From SCUN01 sp964343975 (GTDB taxonomy: Bacteria > Acidobacteriota > Vicinamibacteria > Vicinamibacterales > SCN-69-37), in assembly GCA_964343975.1 (NCBI GenBank), contig CAYFLU010000020.1, positions 1 to 28,906 of the forward strand: a stretch of DNA of 28,906 nucleotides, in the 5' to 3' direction. A model generated the notes under the pieces. It had not been told where the DNA came from. It did not search any database and saw nothing but the letters and a program-made list of their open reading frames with translations. Positions 6,773 to 15,781 of the stretch are shown here, piece after piece (within the stretch, counting starts at the first letter, position 1; each line of letters starts with the position of its first letter). A program made the position numbers and the translations under genes.

Positions 6773-7536
6773 TTCTTCCTCCTGGGCGCTCGCTTCGGCG
6801 CGCGCGCGGCAGCGGCACGTAATTGCGCCGCCTGCTCGATGATGTCCCTGAGCATAGCACCGGTCTCACCACCGGACACCGGCAGGGTCTTCGTCCATGC
6901 CAGCGGTGGATCTGCCGCGAGGATGGCAGGGAAGTCCTCGCCGGATTTCACGCTGAGCGGGGCGAACGTGGTGACGTCGAGATCGCCCGACCAGAAGTCG
7001 CGATGCTTGATCAGGAGCCAGCTCTTGCCGTCGGTCTTGCCGTAGGCCTCATGCGGCGCGCGCTCCTTACCCTGGCGCGAGTAGCCGCGGGTGCGCACGA
7101 GCACCCAGGAGCCCTTGAGTTTGTAACCGTCGAGCGAGAACTTCAGATCGCCTTTCGCCAGCGCCGCGTCGACGTCGTCCACCTCCGGCACCCAGGTGCC
7201 CTCGTCCCAGAGCATCACGATGCCGGCGCCATAGCCCTCAGGGATGACCCCCTCGAAGGTGCCGTACTCACGCGGATGGTCCTCAACGTGCGCCGCAAAG
7301 CGCTTGAGGCTCGGATCGAGCGACGGACCTTTAGGAATCGCCCATGACATGAGCACGCCGTTCCACTCCAGCCGGAGGTCGTAGTGGAGGTGACTGGCCA
7401 TGTGCTTCTGCACACAGAAGAAGAGCGGGGCGGGTTTCTTGCGGGGGCGGGACGGCGCGCGTCCGGCGCGCGCCGTCCCTTTGGGTTCGGGGGTCTTGCT
7501 GAAGTCGCGTTTCTTCCGGTAGTCCTCGAGCGCCAC
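6769..7536 (-). CDS. Stand-alone LigD-type DNA 3'-phosphoesterase domain protein
   Basis: 255 residues from a GTG start 4 bases after the transporter stop. The core is the phosphoesterase (PE) domain of bacterial DNA ligase D, which trims 3'-phosphates and 3'-ribonucleotides at breaks before end joining. The residues needed in Pseudomonas LigD (H42, H48, D50, R52, H84, Y88) all have counterparts here at a constant offset: H45, H51, D53, R55, H87, Y91 (motifs QKHMASHLHYDLRLE and HVEDHPREY). PKGPSLDP and EGVIPEGYGAG are also typical. There is no ligase or polymerase domain in the protein or in the window. The extreme C-terminus is Ala/Arg/Lys-rich and could bind nucleic acid. The equivalence is from memory of the Pseudomonas enzyme. 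It is an operon member between a membrane transporter and two secreted proteins, an unexpected setting for a repair enzyme. Confidence 0.9.
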   Translation of the reverse strand: MALEDYRKKRDFSKTPEPKGTARAGRAPSRPRKKPAPLFFCVQKHMASHLHYDLRLEWNGVLMSWAIPKGPSLDPSLKRFAAHVEDHPREYGTFEGVIPEGYGAGIVMLWDEGTWVPEVDDVDAALAKGDLKFSLDGYKLKGSWVLVRTRGYSRQGKERAPHEAYGKTDGKSWLLIKHRDFWSGDLDVTTFAPLSVKSGEDFPAILAADPPLAWTKTLPVSGGETGAMLRDIIEQAAQLRAAAARAPKRAPRRKK

Positions 7537-7540
7537 GGAC

Positions 7541-9040
7541 CTACTTCACGCCGTGCATCAGTTTCTGCACGAGCGGCGCGATCAGGAACAGGACGACGCC
7601 GGCGGCCATCAACGCCCAGAAGCCGAACGTGTAGCCCGACAGCGCGGACGCCGCGCTCATGCCGGATTCGCCGCTGACCGCGCTCGCGAAGATGCCCGAG
7701 AGGTTGTTACCGATGCCGGTCGAGAGGAACCAGCCGCCCATGCCGAGGCCCACGAGGCGCGTCGGCGCCAGCTTGGTCACCATCGAGAGGCCGATCGGCG
7801 ACAGGCAGAGTTCGCCGACCGACTGGATCACGTAGACCGCGCACAGCGTCCAGAACGGAATCTTGCCGTCCATGCCGACGAGCTTCGACAGCGCGAACAT
7901 GAGCAGCAGGAACGCGAAGCCGTTGAAGAGGAGGCCGAGGCCGAACTTGCGCGGGATCGATGGATTGGCCTTGCCGAGCGCCACCCAGATCCAGGCCATC
8001 ACTGGCGCCAGGACGATGATCGCGATCGAGTTCACCGTCTGGAACCACGCCGTCGGCCAGAGGAACGAGCCGAGCTGGCGGTTGACGATGTTCTCGGCGA
8101 GGAAGGTGAAGGAGCTGCCGGCCTGTTCGAAGAACATCCAGAACATGATGTTGAACACGAAGATCAGGAGCATCGCGATCGTCTTGTCGCGCGAGACCTG
8201 GCCTTCGCGGATGCCTTCGGCCATCAGCATGATCGCGAGGATCACGAACATCACCGTGAGCACGACCTGCAGGTTCTTGCCGCCGACGGCGAGCAGGGCA
8301 TAGAAGACCGGGATCGCCACGATCGCGCCGATGATCACGCCGAGCACGCGGCCCATGCCATCGGTGCCGGGCGCCGGAGCGCCGATGCCCTTCAGCTGGT
8401 TGCGGCCGATGTAGAACCACACGAGGCTCACGAGCATGCCGGCGCCGGCCGACATGAACACGTACTTGTAGGCCGGGGCGGCGTCGGTGCCGAACACGGT
8501 CTGCGCGAGCCATCCGGTCACGAGCGGCGCGAGGAACGCGCCGGCGTTGATGCCCATGTAGAAGATCGTGAAGCCCGAGTCGCGGCGCTCGTCACCCTGC
8601 GCGTAGAGCTTGCCGACAATCGTCGAGATGATCGGCTTGAACATGCCGTTGCCGACGACGATGGTCGCGAGACCGAACTTGAAGATCTTCGGATCGGGGA
8701 GCGAGATCATGAACAGGCCGGCCGCCATGAAGACGGCGCCCACCAGAATTGAGCGTTGGTAGCCGATGATCTTGTCGGCGATGTAGCCGCCGAAGATCGC
8801 GGCCGCGTAGACAAGCGCGAGATACGAGCCGTAGGTGAGGTTGGCTTCCGACTGGCCGGTGGCCGAGCCGCCGTGGAACTGCGCCACGATGTAGAGCACG
8901 AGCGCCCAGCGGATGCCGTAGAACGCGAAGCGCTCCCAGAATTCCGACATGAACAACATCCAGAGCGGGGACGGATGTCCCATCGTCTGGGAGAACTGGG
9001 GAATGGCGTCCTGTTTAGACGTGGTCGCGGCACTGCTCAT
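7541..9040 (-). CDS. POT/PTR family proton-dependent oligopeptide transporter
   Basis: 499 residues with about 12-14 hydrophobic segments. Family motifs are clear: the E-x-x-E-R proton-coupling motif in SEFWERFAFYGIRWALVLY, GGYIADKIIG, GNGMFKPIISTIVGKLY, FTIFYMGINAGAFLAPL and the PTR signature GELCLSPIGLSMVTK. It should import di- and tripeptides with protons across the inner membrane. An RBS (GGAGAAG) precedes the ATG at 9040. The gene lies 24 bases after yggX and 4 bases before the LigD-PE gene, so the three are very likely co-transcribed. Confidence 0.94.
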   Translation of the reverse strand: MSSAATTSKQDAIPQFSQTMGHPSPLWMLFMSEFWERFAFYGIRWALVLYIVAQFHGGSATGQSEANLTYGSYLALVYAAAIFGGYIADKIIGYQRSILVGAVFMAAGLFMISLPDPKIFKFGLATIVVGNGMFKPIISTIVGKLYAQGDERRDSGFTIFYMGINAGAFLAPLVTGWLAQTVFGTDAAPAYKYVFMSAGAGMLVSLVWFYIGRNQLKGIGAPAPGTDGMGRVLGVIIGAIVAIPVFYALLAVGGKNLQVVLTVMFVILAIMLMAEGIREGQVSRDKTIAMLLIFVFNIMFWMFFEQAGSSFTFLAENIVNRQLGSFLWPTAWFQTVNSIAIIVLAPVMAWIWVALGKANPSIPRKFGLGLLFNGFAFLLLMFALSKLVGMDGKIPFWTLCAVYVIQSVGELCLSPIGLSMVTKLAPTRLVGLGMGGWFLSTGIGNNLSGIFASAVSGESGMSAASALSGYTFGFWALMAAGVVLFLIAPLVQKLMHGVK

Positions 9041-9064
9041 GCGGCTTCTCCAATCGCTGGGCGT

Positions 9065-9367
9065 TCACTGTTTCTCGGGCACGTAGCCTTCAGGCAGGCC
9101 CTGGCTGTTGCCGAAGAAGAACTCTTCCATCTGGCGGGCGACGAGCGCCTGCGCCTCCTTCTGGAAGGGCAGCAGACGATATTCATTGAGGATCATCTTC
9201 ATCCGCTCTTCCCACATCGTCCACGCTTCTTGTGAGACGTGCTCGAAGACGCGTTGGCCGAGCGGCCCGGGCCAGGGCGGCGCGTCGAGACCGGGCAGGT
9301 GCTGTTTCAGCTTCACGCAGAACACCGTGCGCGTGGAAGATGCCGGGGAACCCGGGGATTCGGCCAT
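9065..9367 (-). CDS. yggX: YggX-family probable Fe(2+)-trafficking protein
   Basis: 100 residues from the ATG at 9367. Residues 13-90 match YggX: RTVFCVKL with the conserved redox cysteine, GLDAPPWPGPLGQRVFEHVS, EAWTMWEERMKMILNEYRL and MEEFFFG. YggX protects iron-sulfur proteins and DNA from oxidative damage and is thought to handle labile iron. A longer frame to 9487 would run into the divergent tamA gene and adds an arginine-rich stretch unlike the family, so the internal ATG is preferred. It heads the operon that ends at the terminator at 5888-5928. Confidence 0.92.
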   Translation of the reverse strand: MAESPGSPASSTRTVFCVKLKQHLPGLDAPPWPGPLGQRVFEHVSQEAWTMWEERMKMILNEYRLLPFQKEAQALVARQMEEFFFGNSQGLPEGYVPEKQ

Positions 9368-9389
9368 AATCGGAACGTCGTCTCCTATC

Positions 9390-11342
9390 GTGTCTAACGA
9401 GCGGCATCTTACCTTGAAAACCCGAGCGCGAGCGGGCCTCGCGGTCCTCGCCGTTGTGTGGACATGTCTGGCCGCCATCGCCTGCAAGGACGGCGAGGGC
9501 GTGCTCGTACGTCACCTGTGGTTCGAGGGCGTGCGGAGTGTGCCCGAGGCGGAATTGCGGATGGCGGTGTCGACGAGCGGCTCGAGCCGGTTGCCGTGGA
9601 CGCCGAAGGTCTATTTCAATCGGCAGGAGTTCAACGAAGATCTGAAGCGCCTCGAGCAGTTCTACGCGTCGCACGGTTTTCCCGAGGCGCGTGTGCGCGG
9701 CTTCCGCACGGCCTACAACCCGACGAAGACCGAGATGGACCTCACGGTCCTGATCGACGAAGGGTTGCCCACCGTGGTGGAACGCGTGGAATTCGTCGGC
9801 TTCGACGTGCTGCCGGCCGGGCATCTCGACGACCTGCGCGGACGCATGGCGCTTGCGCCGGGCGAGCCGCGCGATCAGGAGCGCGTGGAGGTCGTGCGCG
9901 GCATGGCGCTTGACGAACTGAAGGATCACGGCTATCCGGCGGCGACGGTGGCCCTTCGGGAAACCGCGGGCACTGATGCCCGCAGGGTGATCGTCACGTT
10001 CACGGCCGCGCCTGGACCGTACTCGACATTTGGTGCGCTCGCCGTGCGGGGCAACGGCGCGGTGTCTGCGGACGTGATTGCGCGTCAGCTCGCGTTTCAC
10101 GCCGGTGAGCCGTTCGCCATCAGCGCGCTTCAGACGAGCCAGCGCCGGCTGTATGCGCTCGAGCTCTTTCAATTCGTCAACGTGGAAGCGGGCGACGCGC
10201 CGGCACCGGATGCGGAGGGCCATGTCGCCGTGCCCGTGCAGGTCACGGTGATCGAAGCCCCGCACCGGCAGTACACGTTCGGCGTCGGCTGGGGCTCCGA
10301 AGAGCACGCGCGCGTGGAGGCGACGTGGAAGCACCTGAACTTCCTCGGCGGGGCACGCACGGCGGGGGTGGAGGCGCGGTTGTCGTCGCTCGACCGCGGC
10401 GTGCGCGTGTCGTTCACCGAGCCATCACTCGGCGGCGGCGTGTCGCTCGGCGCGAACTTCCAGAGTTGGTACGCGAATACACCCGCCTACACGTTGCGCA
10501 CCAACGGTGGACGCCTCGGCGTGCTCCGCGCACTCGTGGGCGGCGATCCATCGCCCAGCAACCGCGCCCGCGCGTCAGCCTCGCTCACGTTCGTGCGTGA
10601 GTACGAGTCGTACACCGTCTCGTCGGCCGCGCTCGGCGATGCGACGTTCCGGCCGACGCTGATCGCCCTCGGATTGGATCCGGTGACCGGTGAAGGGCGT
10701 GGCACGGTGTCGGCCCTGACACTCGACCTGCAGCGCACGACGGTCGCGAATCTCCTGGACGCGCGGCGCGGCTCCGTCGTCAGTCTCCATGGGGAAGTGG
10801 CCGCCCGTGTGGCCGGCGGCGACTTCGCCTATCGCGAGGTGTCGGGGGATGCGCGCACGTACGTGCCGCTGACCTCGGGCCTGACGCTCGCCGCGCATGC
10901 CCACGCCGGATCGATCAGCAGCGACGGCGACCCGCAGACGGCCGTGCCGTTCTTCAAGCGCTACTTTCTCGGGGGCGCGACGAGTCTCCGCGGCTGGGGA
11001 CGGTTCGAAGTGGCGCCGCTCACCCCGAGCGGGCTCCCGATCGGCGGCTTCTCGCAACTCGACACGAGCGCGGAAGTGCGTGTGAGTCCCGACGCTTTTG
11101 GGGCCTTCGGCGTCGTCGGCTTTGTCGATGTCGGCAACGTGTGGGACCGCAGTTGGCGGTGGAATGTCACCGATCTTCGCGCCGATGCCGGGCTTGGACT
11201 GCGGTACCAGACGCCGGTCGGTCCGGTGCGTCTCGACGTGGCCTACCAGCTCACGCCGAACAACGCACTCGTCATCGACGGTCGCGCGGCTGGTGACTAT
11301 CGCCGGTGGCGCTTTCATTTCAGCATCGGACAGGCGTTTTGA
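9390..11342 (+). CDS. tamA: TamA/BamA-family outer-membrane assembly protein with a possible lipobox
   Basis: 650 residues from the GTG at 9390; a TTG at 9414 is an alternative start giving 642. The N-terminus carries a signal peptide ending in LAAIAC, which fits a lipoprotein lipobox. Three POTRA-like repeats follow (about residues 35-285), each beginning with a short strand pair such as VRHLWFEGVRSVPEAEL, TVVERVEFVGFDVLPAGHL and TFGALAVRGNGAVSADVI. The rest is an Omp85 beta-barrel ending in RWRFHFSIGQAF with a terminal Phe. The L6-loop motif is present as GGATSLRGWG. TamA works with TamB in outer-membrane biogenesis and phospholipid traffic. The stop overlaps the tamB ATG (TGATG). TamB next door favours TamA over a BamA paralog. 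The start is uncertain because no strong RBS is visible. Confidence 0.9.
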   Translation: MSNERHLTLKTRARAGLAVLAVVWTCLAAIACKDGEGVLVRHLWFEGVRSVPEAELRMAVSTSGSSRLPWTPKVYFNRQEFNEDLKRLEQFYASHGFPEARVRGFRTAYNPTKTEMDLTVLIDEGLPTVVERVEFVGFDVLPAGHLDDLRGRMALAPGEPRDQERVEVVRGMALDELKDHGYPAATVALRETAGTDARRVIVTFTAAPGPYSTFGALAVRGNGAVSADVIARQLAFHAGEPFAISALQTSQRRLYALELFQFVNVEAGDAPAPDAEGHVAVPVQVTVIEAPHRQYTFGVGWGSEEHARVEATWKHLNFLGGARTAGVEARLSSLDRGVRVSFTEPSLGGGVSLGANFQSWYANTPAYTLRTNGGRLGVLRALVGGDPSPSNRARASASLTFVREYESYTVSSAALGDATFRPTLIALGLDPVTGEGRGTVSALTLDLQRTTVANLLDARRGSVVSLHGEVAARVAGGDFAYREVSGDARTYVPLTSGLTLAAHAHAGSISSDGDPQTAVPFFKRYFLGGATSLRGWGRFEVAPLTPSGLPIGGFSQLDTSAEVRVSPDAFGAFGVVGFVDVGNVWDRSWRWNVTDLRADAGLGLRYQTPVGPVRLDVAYQLTPNNALVIDGRAAGDYRRWRFHFSIGQAF

Positions 11343-14300
11343 TGGCCGCGCTCCGCCGTGTGGCGATCGTGCTCGGCGTGCTCATCGCGCTGGTCGCGTT
11401 CGGGCTCTTCGGGATCTCGCGCCTCGGTTGGGGCCGCGACACCGTGCGTCGTGTGATCGAAACGCAGGCGGCCGGCGCGCTCGACGGCACGCTCGCGATT
11501 GGCGGCGTGTCGGGGTCGTTGGTCGGCGGCGTGGAACTGCAGCAGGTGCGGTTCATACATCGCGGCACGGATGTCTTCACCGCACGCGCGGTGGAGGCGC
11601 GTTTCAGCCTCTGGCAGTGGCTGCGCGGGCGGCACGAGATCACGGCAGTGCGTGTTGTGGACCCCGTGATCGCGCTCGAGGAACATGACGACGAATGGAG
11701 CGTGTCGCAGTGGGCGCGCGCGCGATCATCGTCCGGCGGTGCGTCGCAGCCCTTGCAACTGCCAAGCATCGAGATCGTGAATGGCACGCTGCGCGTGAAG
11801 GCCGTCGAGCGCGTGTGGCGGTTGCCGGCCGAGTGGCGCGCGTTGAACGCCACCGCGCGGGTCACGGTGGGCGAGGCCACCACGGTGGATCTGCAGGCGC
11901 TCTCGTTCGCGACCGTCGCAGATGCGCAGACGCCGGCCTTCGACGTGCGTCGCGGTTCCGGCGTGCTGACCTTCCATCAGGGCGTGCACCTGTCCAAGGT
12001 GCGCGTCGAATCGAGCGCCGGCGCCATCGAAGTGAACGGGTCGGTGGGTGATCAGCACCCGCGCGTGCTCACGCTCACGGCGGCGATCACGGCGTTCGAC
12101 ACCGCGCGCTGGAAGGCGTTCACGAGTCTTTTCGACACGGTGTCGCTCACGGCCGACGGCACGTTGAAGTTCCTGGGGCCGATTGACCGGCTGTCGATTG
12201 AGCCGGCACTGACGAGTACGGCCGGCGGCGCGAACGGCACCGTCACGGTGGAGAACACGCGCGATCGCCTGCGCATCTCGGGCGATCTCGTGCTCACCGC
12301 CGCGGATGCGGCGCGGGTGACCGCGGATGCCGCGTGGCGCAGCGACCTCACCGGACGCGCGCGCTTCGTGGCCGATCACGCCGGCACGCCCGCGGCGTGG
12401 ACCGCCCGCGTATCGCTCGACGGCGGGCCGTTTCGCGCGTTCGGCGCCGACTTCACGCAACTGCACGGCAGCCTGGCGTATGCCGGTGATGCGATCCGAT
12501 TCTCGACCGACGCCGTGGCCTACGGCGCCACGCTGCGCGGTGCCGGCACGATCACCGTGCGTCCCGCGCTCGTGATCGACGTGCATGGCGATCGCGTGTC
12601 GGACCTCGATCCGCGTCGCTTGCCGAAAGCCTGGGGCTTTCTGCCGCTCGATGCGTCACTCAACGCGAGTGCGTACGCGGTGCGGTGGACGGATCGGCAC
12701 TGGACGGTCGACTCGACGCTCGAGCCCTCTACGGTGGAAGGCGCTGCGCTGGCGGCAGGGACCACGGTCAAGATCGCCAGCGACCCGGGCGTGCTGCGCG
12801 TCGCCGCCGACGGGACGGTGCAGCATCTCGACGGTCGTCGCATGGGCGTCGCCACCGGGCTGACCGGCCTCGACGATCCCCGCTTCGCCGGCGCATTGAA
12901 TGGCCGCTTCACGATCTCGGGCACCGGCCCCGATCTGCCGAACATCGACCTCACGGCGGACGCCGATCTCGTGGCGTCCACGGCGCTCGTCGGTGCGGAC
13001 ATCGCCTCGGCGACGGTGCACTACACGCGCCGATCACACGCGAACACCGTGCACGTCGTCGGTCCCGTCGCGCATCTGAATCCGGCATCACTCGGGGCCT
13101 CGGCGGCCCTCGCCAGCGACCTCAACGGCGAGGCGGACCTCACGGCCGCATGGCGCGACGACGTGGCGGATGTCACGGGGAGCGTGTCGGCGGAGGGGAC
13201 GTTGCGCCTCGGCGCGTCGACCGTAGCGGAGTTGCCGATCTCGGCCGGCGCCGTGACCGGCGCGTGGAGTCAGGGGCGCTTTCGGATCGATCGCGGCCTT
13301 CTCGAGAACCGCGGCGTGCGCGCGACGGCGACCGGTTGGCTCGCGATCACGCAAGGGCAGTCGTCTGTGTTGTTTGAGGTGGCGGCTTCTGACGTGGGTG
13401 TGCTCGAGCCGTGGACCGGGCGGAAAGCGACTGGCAGCGTGACCGGCACCGGGACGGTGACCGGCGCGTTCGATCTGCCGCGTGTGACCGCCGCGTTCGG
13501 CGGGCCGCTGCTCGCGGATCCTCAGCTCGGCCGCTACGAGCACGTCGTCGGCACGACCGACATCACCTTTCCAGAGTGGTATCTCGATCGATTGCAAGGC
13601 GACATCGGCTTTCGCGCGGGTGTGATGACGACGAGCGCCGGGACGCGCGTGGAGTCGCTCAACACGCGTAATCACTTCACGTCGCGCTTTGCGGTGGACC
13701 GCAGCGACGTCACGGCGTCGGTCTCCGGCGTGAGCGTGGACGCCACACTGCGCGCGGACTGGACCGCTGAGTCCACGGCGTGGATCACCGCGATGACGGC
13801 GCGCCGCAACGGGCAGGCCTGGACGTTCGCGTCTCCCGACGCGCCGATCCGCGTGTCGACGTCACATCTCAACGCCACACGGGCGACGTTTGCGAACGGC
13901 GCGCAGCGCGTGGTCCTGGATGGCGGTCTTGCCTGGTCCGCGATCGAGGCGGGCGGTGATCCGGCGGATCATCTGACCGTCAGTGTCACGGACGTGGCGG
14001 TGAAGGACGCCGAGACATTTCTGGATCTGGCGATCGGCGCGACGGGCACGGTGACCGGGCAGGTGTCGCTCGACGGACGTCTCTCGGATCCACGCGGGCA
14101 CGTGACGGTCACGGGACGCGATCTCAGCGTGCGCGGGTATCAGATCGCGTCACTCACTGCCGATGTCGGCCTTGAGCGTGGCGCCGCCTCGGTGTCCGTG
14201 CGCGCGCGACAGCCTGACGGCTTGGCGCTCACGATGGTCGGCGACGCACCGCTCGCGTGGCTGCTGCCGGCCGGGTCGCTCGACGCGGAGGTGCCGACGC

Positions 14301-15748
14301 CGAACTGGGCGCTGGCCGTGGTCAGCGATCCGATCAATCTCGACATCTTCGCGGCGGCGGCGCCGTCGCTGACGCAGATCGGTGGCCAGGCGCTGGCCGA
14401 TGTGCGCGTCACCGGGCCCGCGCTGGCGCCGGTGCTCATCGGCACACTCGCGGTGGCCGACGGGCGCTTCCGTGTGCCGTCGGCCGGCGTCGCGTTCTCG
14501 AACGTGTTCGCCGACATCGGCCTCGGCAACGACACGATCACCGTGCGGCGGTTCACGGCGCGTGATGCGCGCGACCACGCCCTTACCGTGACCGGCCAAC
14601 TCGCGGTGAACGAGCGGCAGGTCGGCCACGTCGACATGCACCTCGACGCCGACCGCGTGCTCGTCGTGAACAACGCCATCGGCCAGATCGAGCTCTCGAG
14701 CCTGCTCGAGCTCCAAGGCGACGTGTCGAAGCCGCGTCTGACCGGGAACATCGAAGTGGCCTCTGGCCGGGTGGAGGTCGATCGGTTTTTGCGCGTCCTG
14801 CAGGGCGATCCGCTGGCGCTCGTGGTGGAGACAGATCTCCCTGAGGAGGGCACGACGCATGTGGATCTCCGCGCCGCGGTCGCAGCGGGCGACGCGCCCA
14901 CGACGGCGGCCACCTCGGCGTTCGATTCACGCTCGTTCCTCTCGGCCCTCGCCGTCGATGTGCGCATCTTTGCCCCCGACAACCTGCTGTTGCGCGGATC
15001 GAAGTTGCGACCGGGAGGGAAGAACAGCTGGTCAATCGGTGATCTGAACGTCACCGTTGGTGGCGATCTTCAGGCGCAACGCGCGGCCGGTGATGACGTG
15101 CGCCTGCGCGGCGATGTGACGACGGTGCGCGGCAGCTACACGTTCGAGAGCCGTCGCTTCGACCTGCAGCGTGGCGGGCGCATTCAGTTCCGTGGCGAGT
15201 CGCCGCTCGATCCCGCCTTCGACATTCGCGGCGTGCGCTCGATCGATGGGGTCGAAGCGCGGGTCGACGTGAAGGGCCGGTTGTCGGAGCCACGGCTGCA
15301 GCTCGGCAGCAACATGCCGCTCGATGAAGCCGACGTGCTCTCGATGATCATCTTCAATCGCCCCGTCAACCAGTTGGGCGAGACGCAGCGGGCGGATCTG
15401 GTCGGTGCGGCGGCGTCGCTCGCCGGCGGGTTCGTGACGGCGCCGTTGGCCCAGTCGCTCGGCCGGGCGCTCGATCTCGATCTGCTCGAGGTCGAGACGG
15501 TGAGCTTCGGCCAGAACGTGGCGCCGCGCGTGCGCGTGGGGCAGCAGATCACGTCACGACTGTTTGTCCAGTTCTCGCAGCAGTTTGGCGCGCAGAGTGT
15601 GAGTGAACTGACGGCCGAGTATCAACTGGCGAAGTTCCTGAGACTGCAGGGCAGTACGGCGCAGGGCCCCGGATCGCAGGCCCAGCGGTCGCTGCTGCAG
15701 CGCACGGAGCGCGTCAGCTTCGATCTGCTTTTCTTCTTCAACTACTAA
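11342..15748 (+). CDS. tamB: TamB (DUF490) translocation and assembly module protein
   Basis: 1468 residues. The N-terminus is a single uncleaved membrane anchor (RRVAIVLGVLIALVAFGLFG, about 5-24). A very long run of repetitive amphipathic beta strands fills the middle, the pattern of an AsmA/TamB-like lipid-carrying groove. The C-terminal DUF490 domain is recognisable: RGGRIQFRGESPLDPAFDIR, GRLSEPRLQLGSNMPLDEAD, DVLSMIIFNRP, and the terminal strands ending in LLFFFNY. TamB bridges inner and outer membranes, contacts TamA, and with YhdP/YdbH relatives carries phospholipid outward. Length is close to the E. coli protein (about 1260) with an expanded repeat region. The start is set by the TGATG overlap with tamA; a longer frame from 11306 lies inside tamA. 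Confidence 0.93.
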   Translation: MAALRRVAIVLGVLIALVAFGLFGISRLGWGRDTVRRVIETQAAGALDGTLAIGGVSGSLVGGVELQQVRFIHRGTDVFTARAVEARFSLWQWLRGRHEITAVRVVDPVIALEEHDDEWSVSQWARARSSSGGASQPLQLPSIEIVNGTLRVKAVERVWRLPAEWRALNATARVTVGEATTVDLQALSFATVADAQTPAFDVRRGSGVLTFHQGVHLSKVRVESSAGAIEVNGSVGDQHPRVLTLTAAITAFDTARWKAFTSLFDTVSLTADGTLKFLGPIDRLSIEPALTSTAGGANGTVTVENTRDRLRISGDLVLTAADAARVTADAAWRSDLTGRARFVADHAGTPAAWTARVSLDGGPFRAFGADFTQLHGSLAYAGDAIRFSTDAVAYGATLRGAGTITVRPALVIDVHGDRVSDLDPRRLPKAWGFLPLDASLNASAYAVRWTDRHWTVDSTLEPSTVEGAALAAGTTVKIASDPGVLRVAADGTVQHLDGRRMGVATGLTGLDDPRFAGALNGRFTISGTGPDLPNIDLTADADLVASTALVGADIASATVHYTRRSHANTVHVVGPVAHLNPASLGASAALASDLNGEADLTAAWRDDVADVTGSVSAEGTLRLGASTVAELPISAGAVTGAWSQGRFRIDRGLLENRGVRATATGWLAITQGQSSVLFEVAASDVGVLEPWTGRKATGSVTGTGTVTGAFDLPRVTAAFGGPLLADPQLGRYEHVVGTTDITFPEWYLDRLQGDIGFRAGVMTTSAGTRVESLNTRNHFTSRFAVDRSDVTASVSGVSVDATLRADWTAESTAWITAMTARRNGQAWTFASPDAPIRVSTSHLNATRATFANGAQRVVLDGGLAWSAIEAGGDPADHLTVSVTDVAVKDAETFLDLAIGATGTVTGQVSLDGRLSDPRGHVTVTGRDLSVRGYQIASLTADVGLERGAASVSVRARQPDGLALTMVGDAPLAWLLPAGSLDAEVPTPNWALAVVSDPINLDIFAAAAPSLTQIGGQALADVRVTGPALAPVLIGTLAVADGRFRVPSAGVAFSNVFADIGLGNDTITVRRFTARDARDHALTVTGQLAVNERQVGHVDMHLDADRVLVVNNAIGQIELSSLLELQGDVSKPRLTGNIEVASGRVEVDRFLRVLQGDPLALVVETDLPEEGTTHVDLRAAVAAGDAPTTAATSAFDSRSFLSALAVDVRIFAPDNLLLRGSKLRPGGKNSWSIGDLNVTVGGDLQAQRAAGDDVRLRGDVTTVRGSYTFESRRFDLQRGGRIQFRGESPLDPAFDIRGVRSIDGVEARVDVKGRLSEPRLQLGSNMPLDEADVLSMIIFNRPVNQLGETQRADLVGAAASLAGGFVTAPLAQSLGRALDLDLLEVETVSFGQNVAPRVRVGQQITSRLFVQFSQQFGAQSVSELTAEYQLAKFLRLQGSTAQGPGSQAQRSLLQRTERVSFDLLFFFNY

Positions 15749-15781
15749 GACGCGCCTCTGCCGGTCATGGAAGAATGGCGC

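Noticed and set aside
7553..8752. 399-codon open frame opposite the POT transporter
   Set aside because: Antisense artefact: highly charged, repetitive Glu/His/Arg composition, no family, and the other strand encodes a clear membrane transporter.
9967..9984. Perfect 7-bp inverted repeat GCGGGCA/TGCCCGC
   Set aside because: It lies inside the tamA coding region with no T-run or regulatory context; such stems are expected by chance in sequence this GC-rich.
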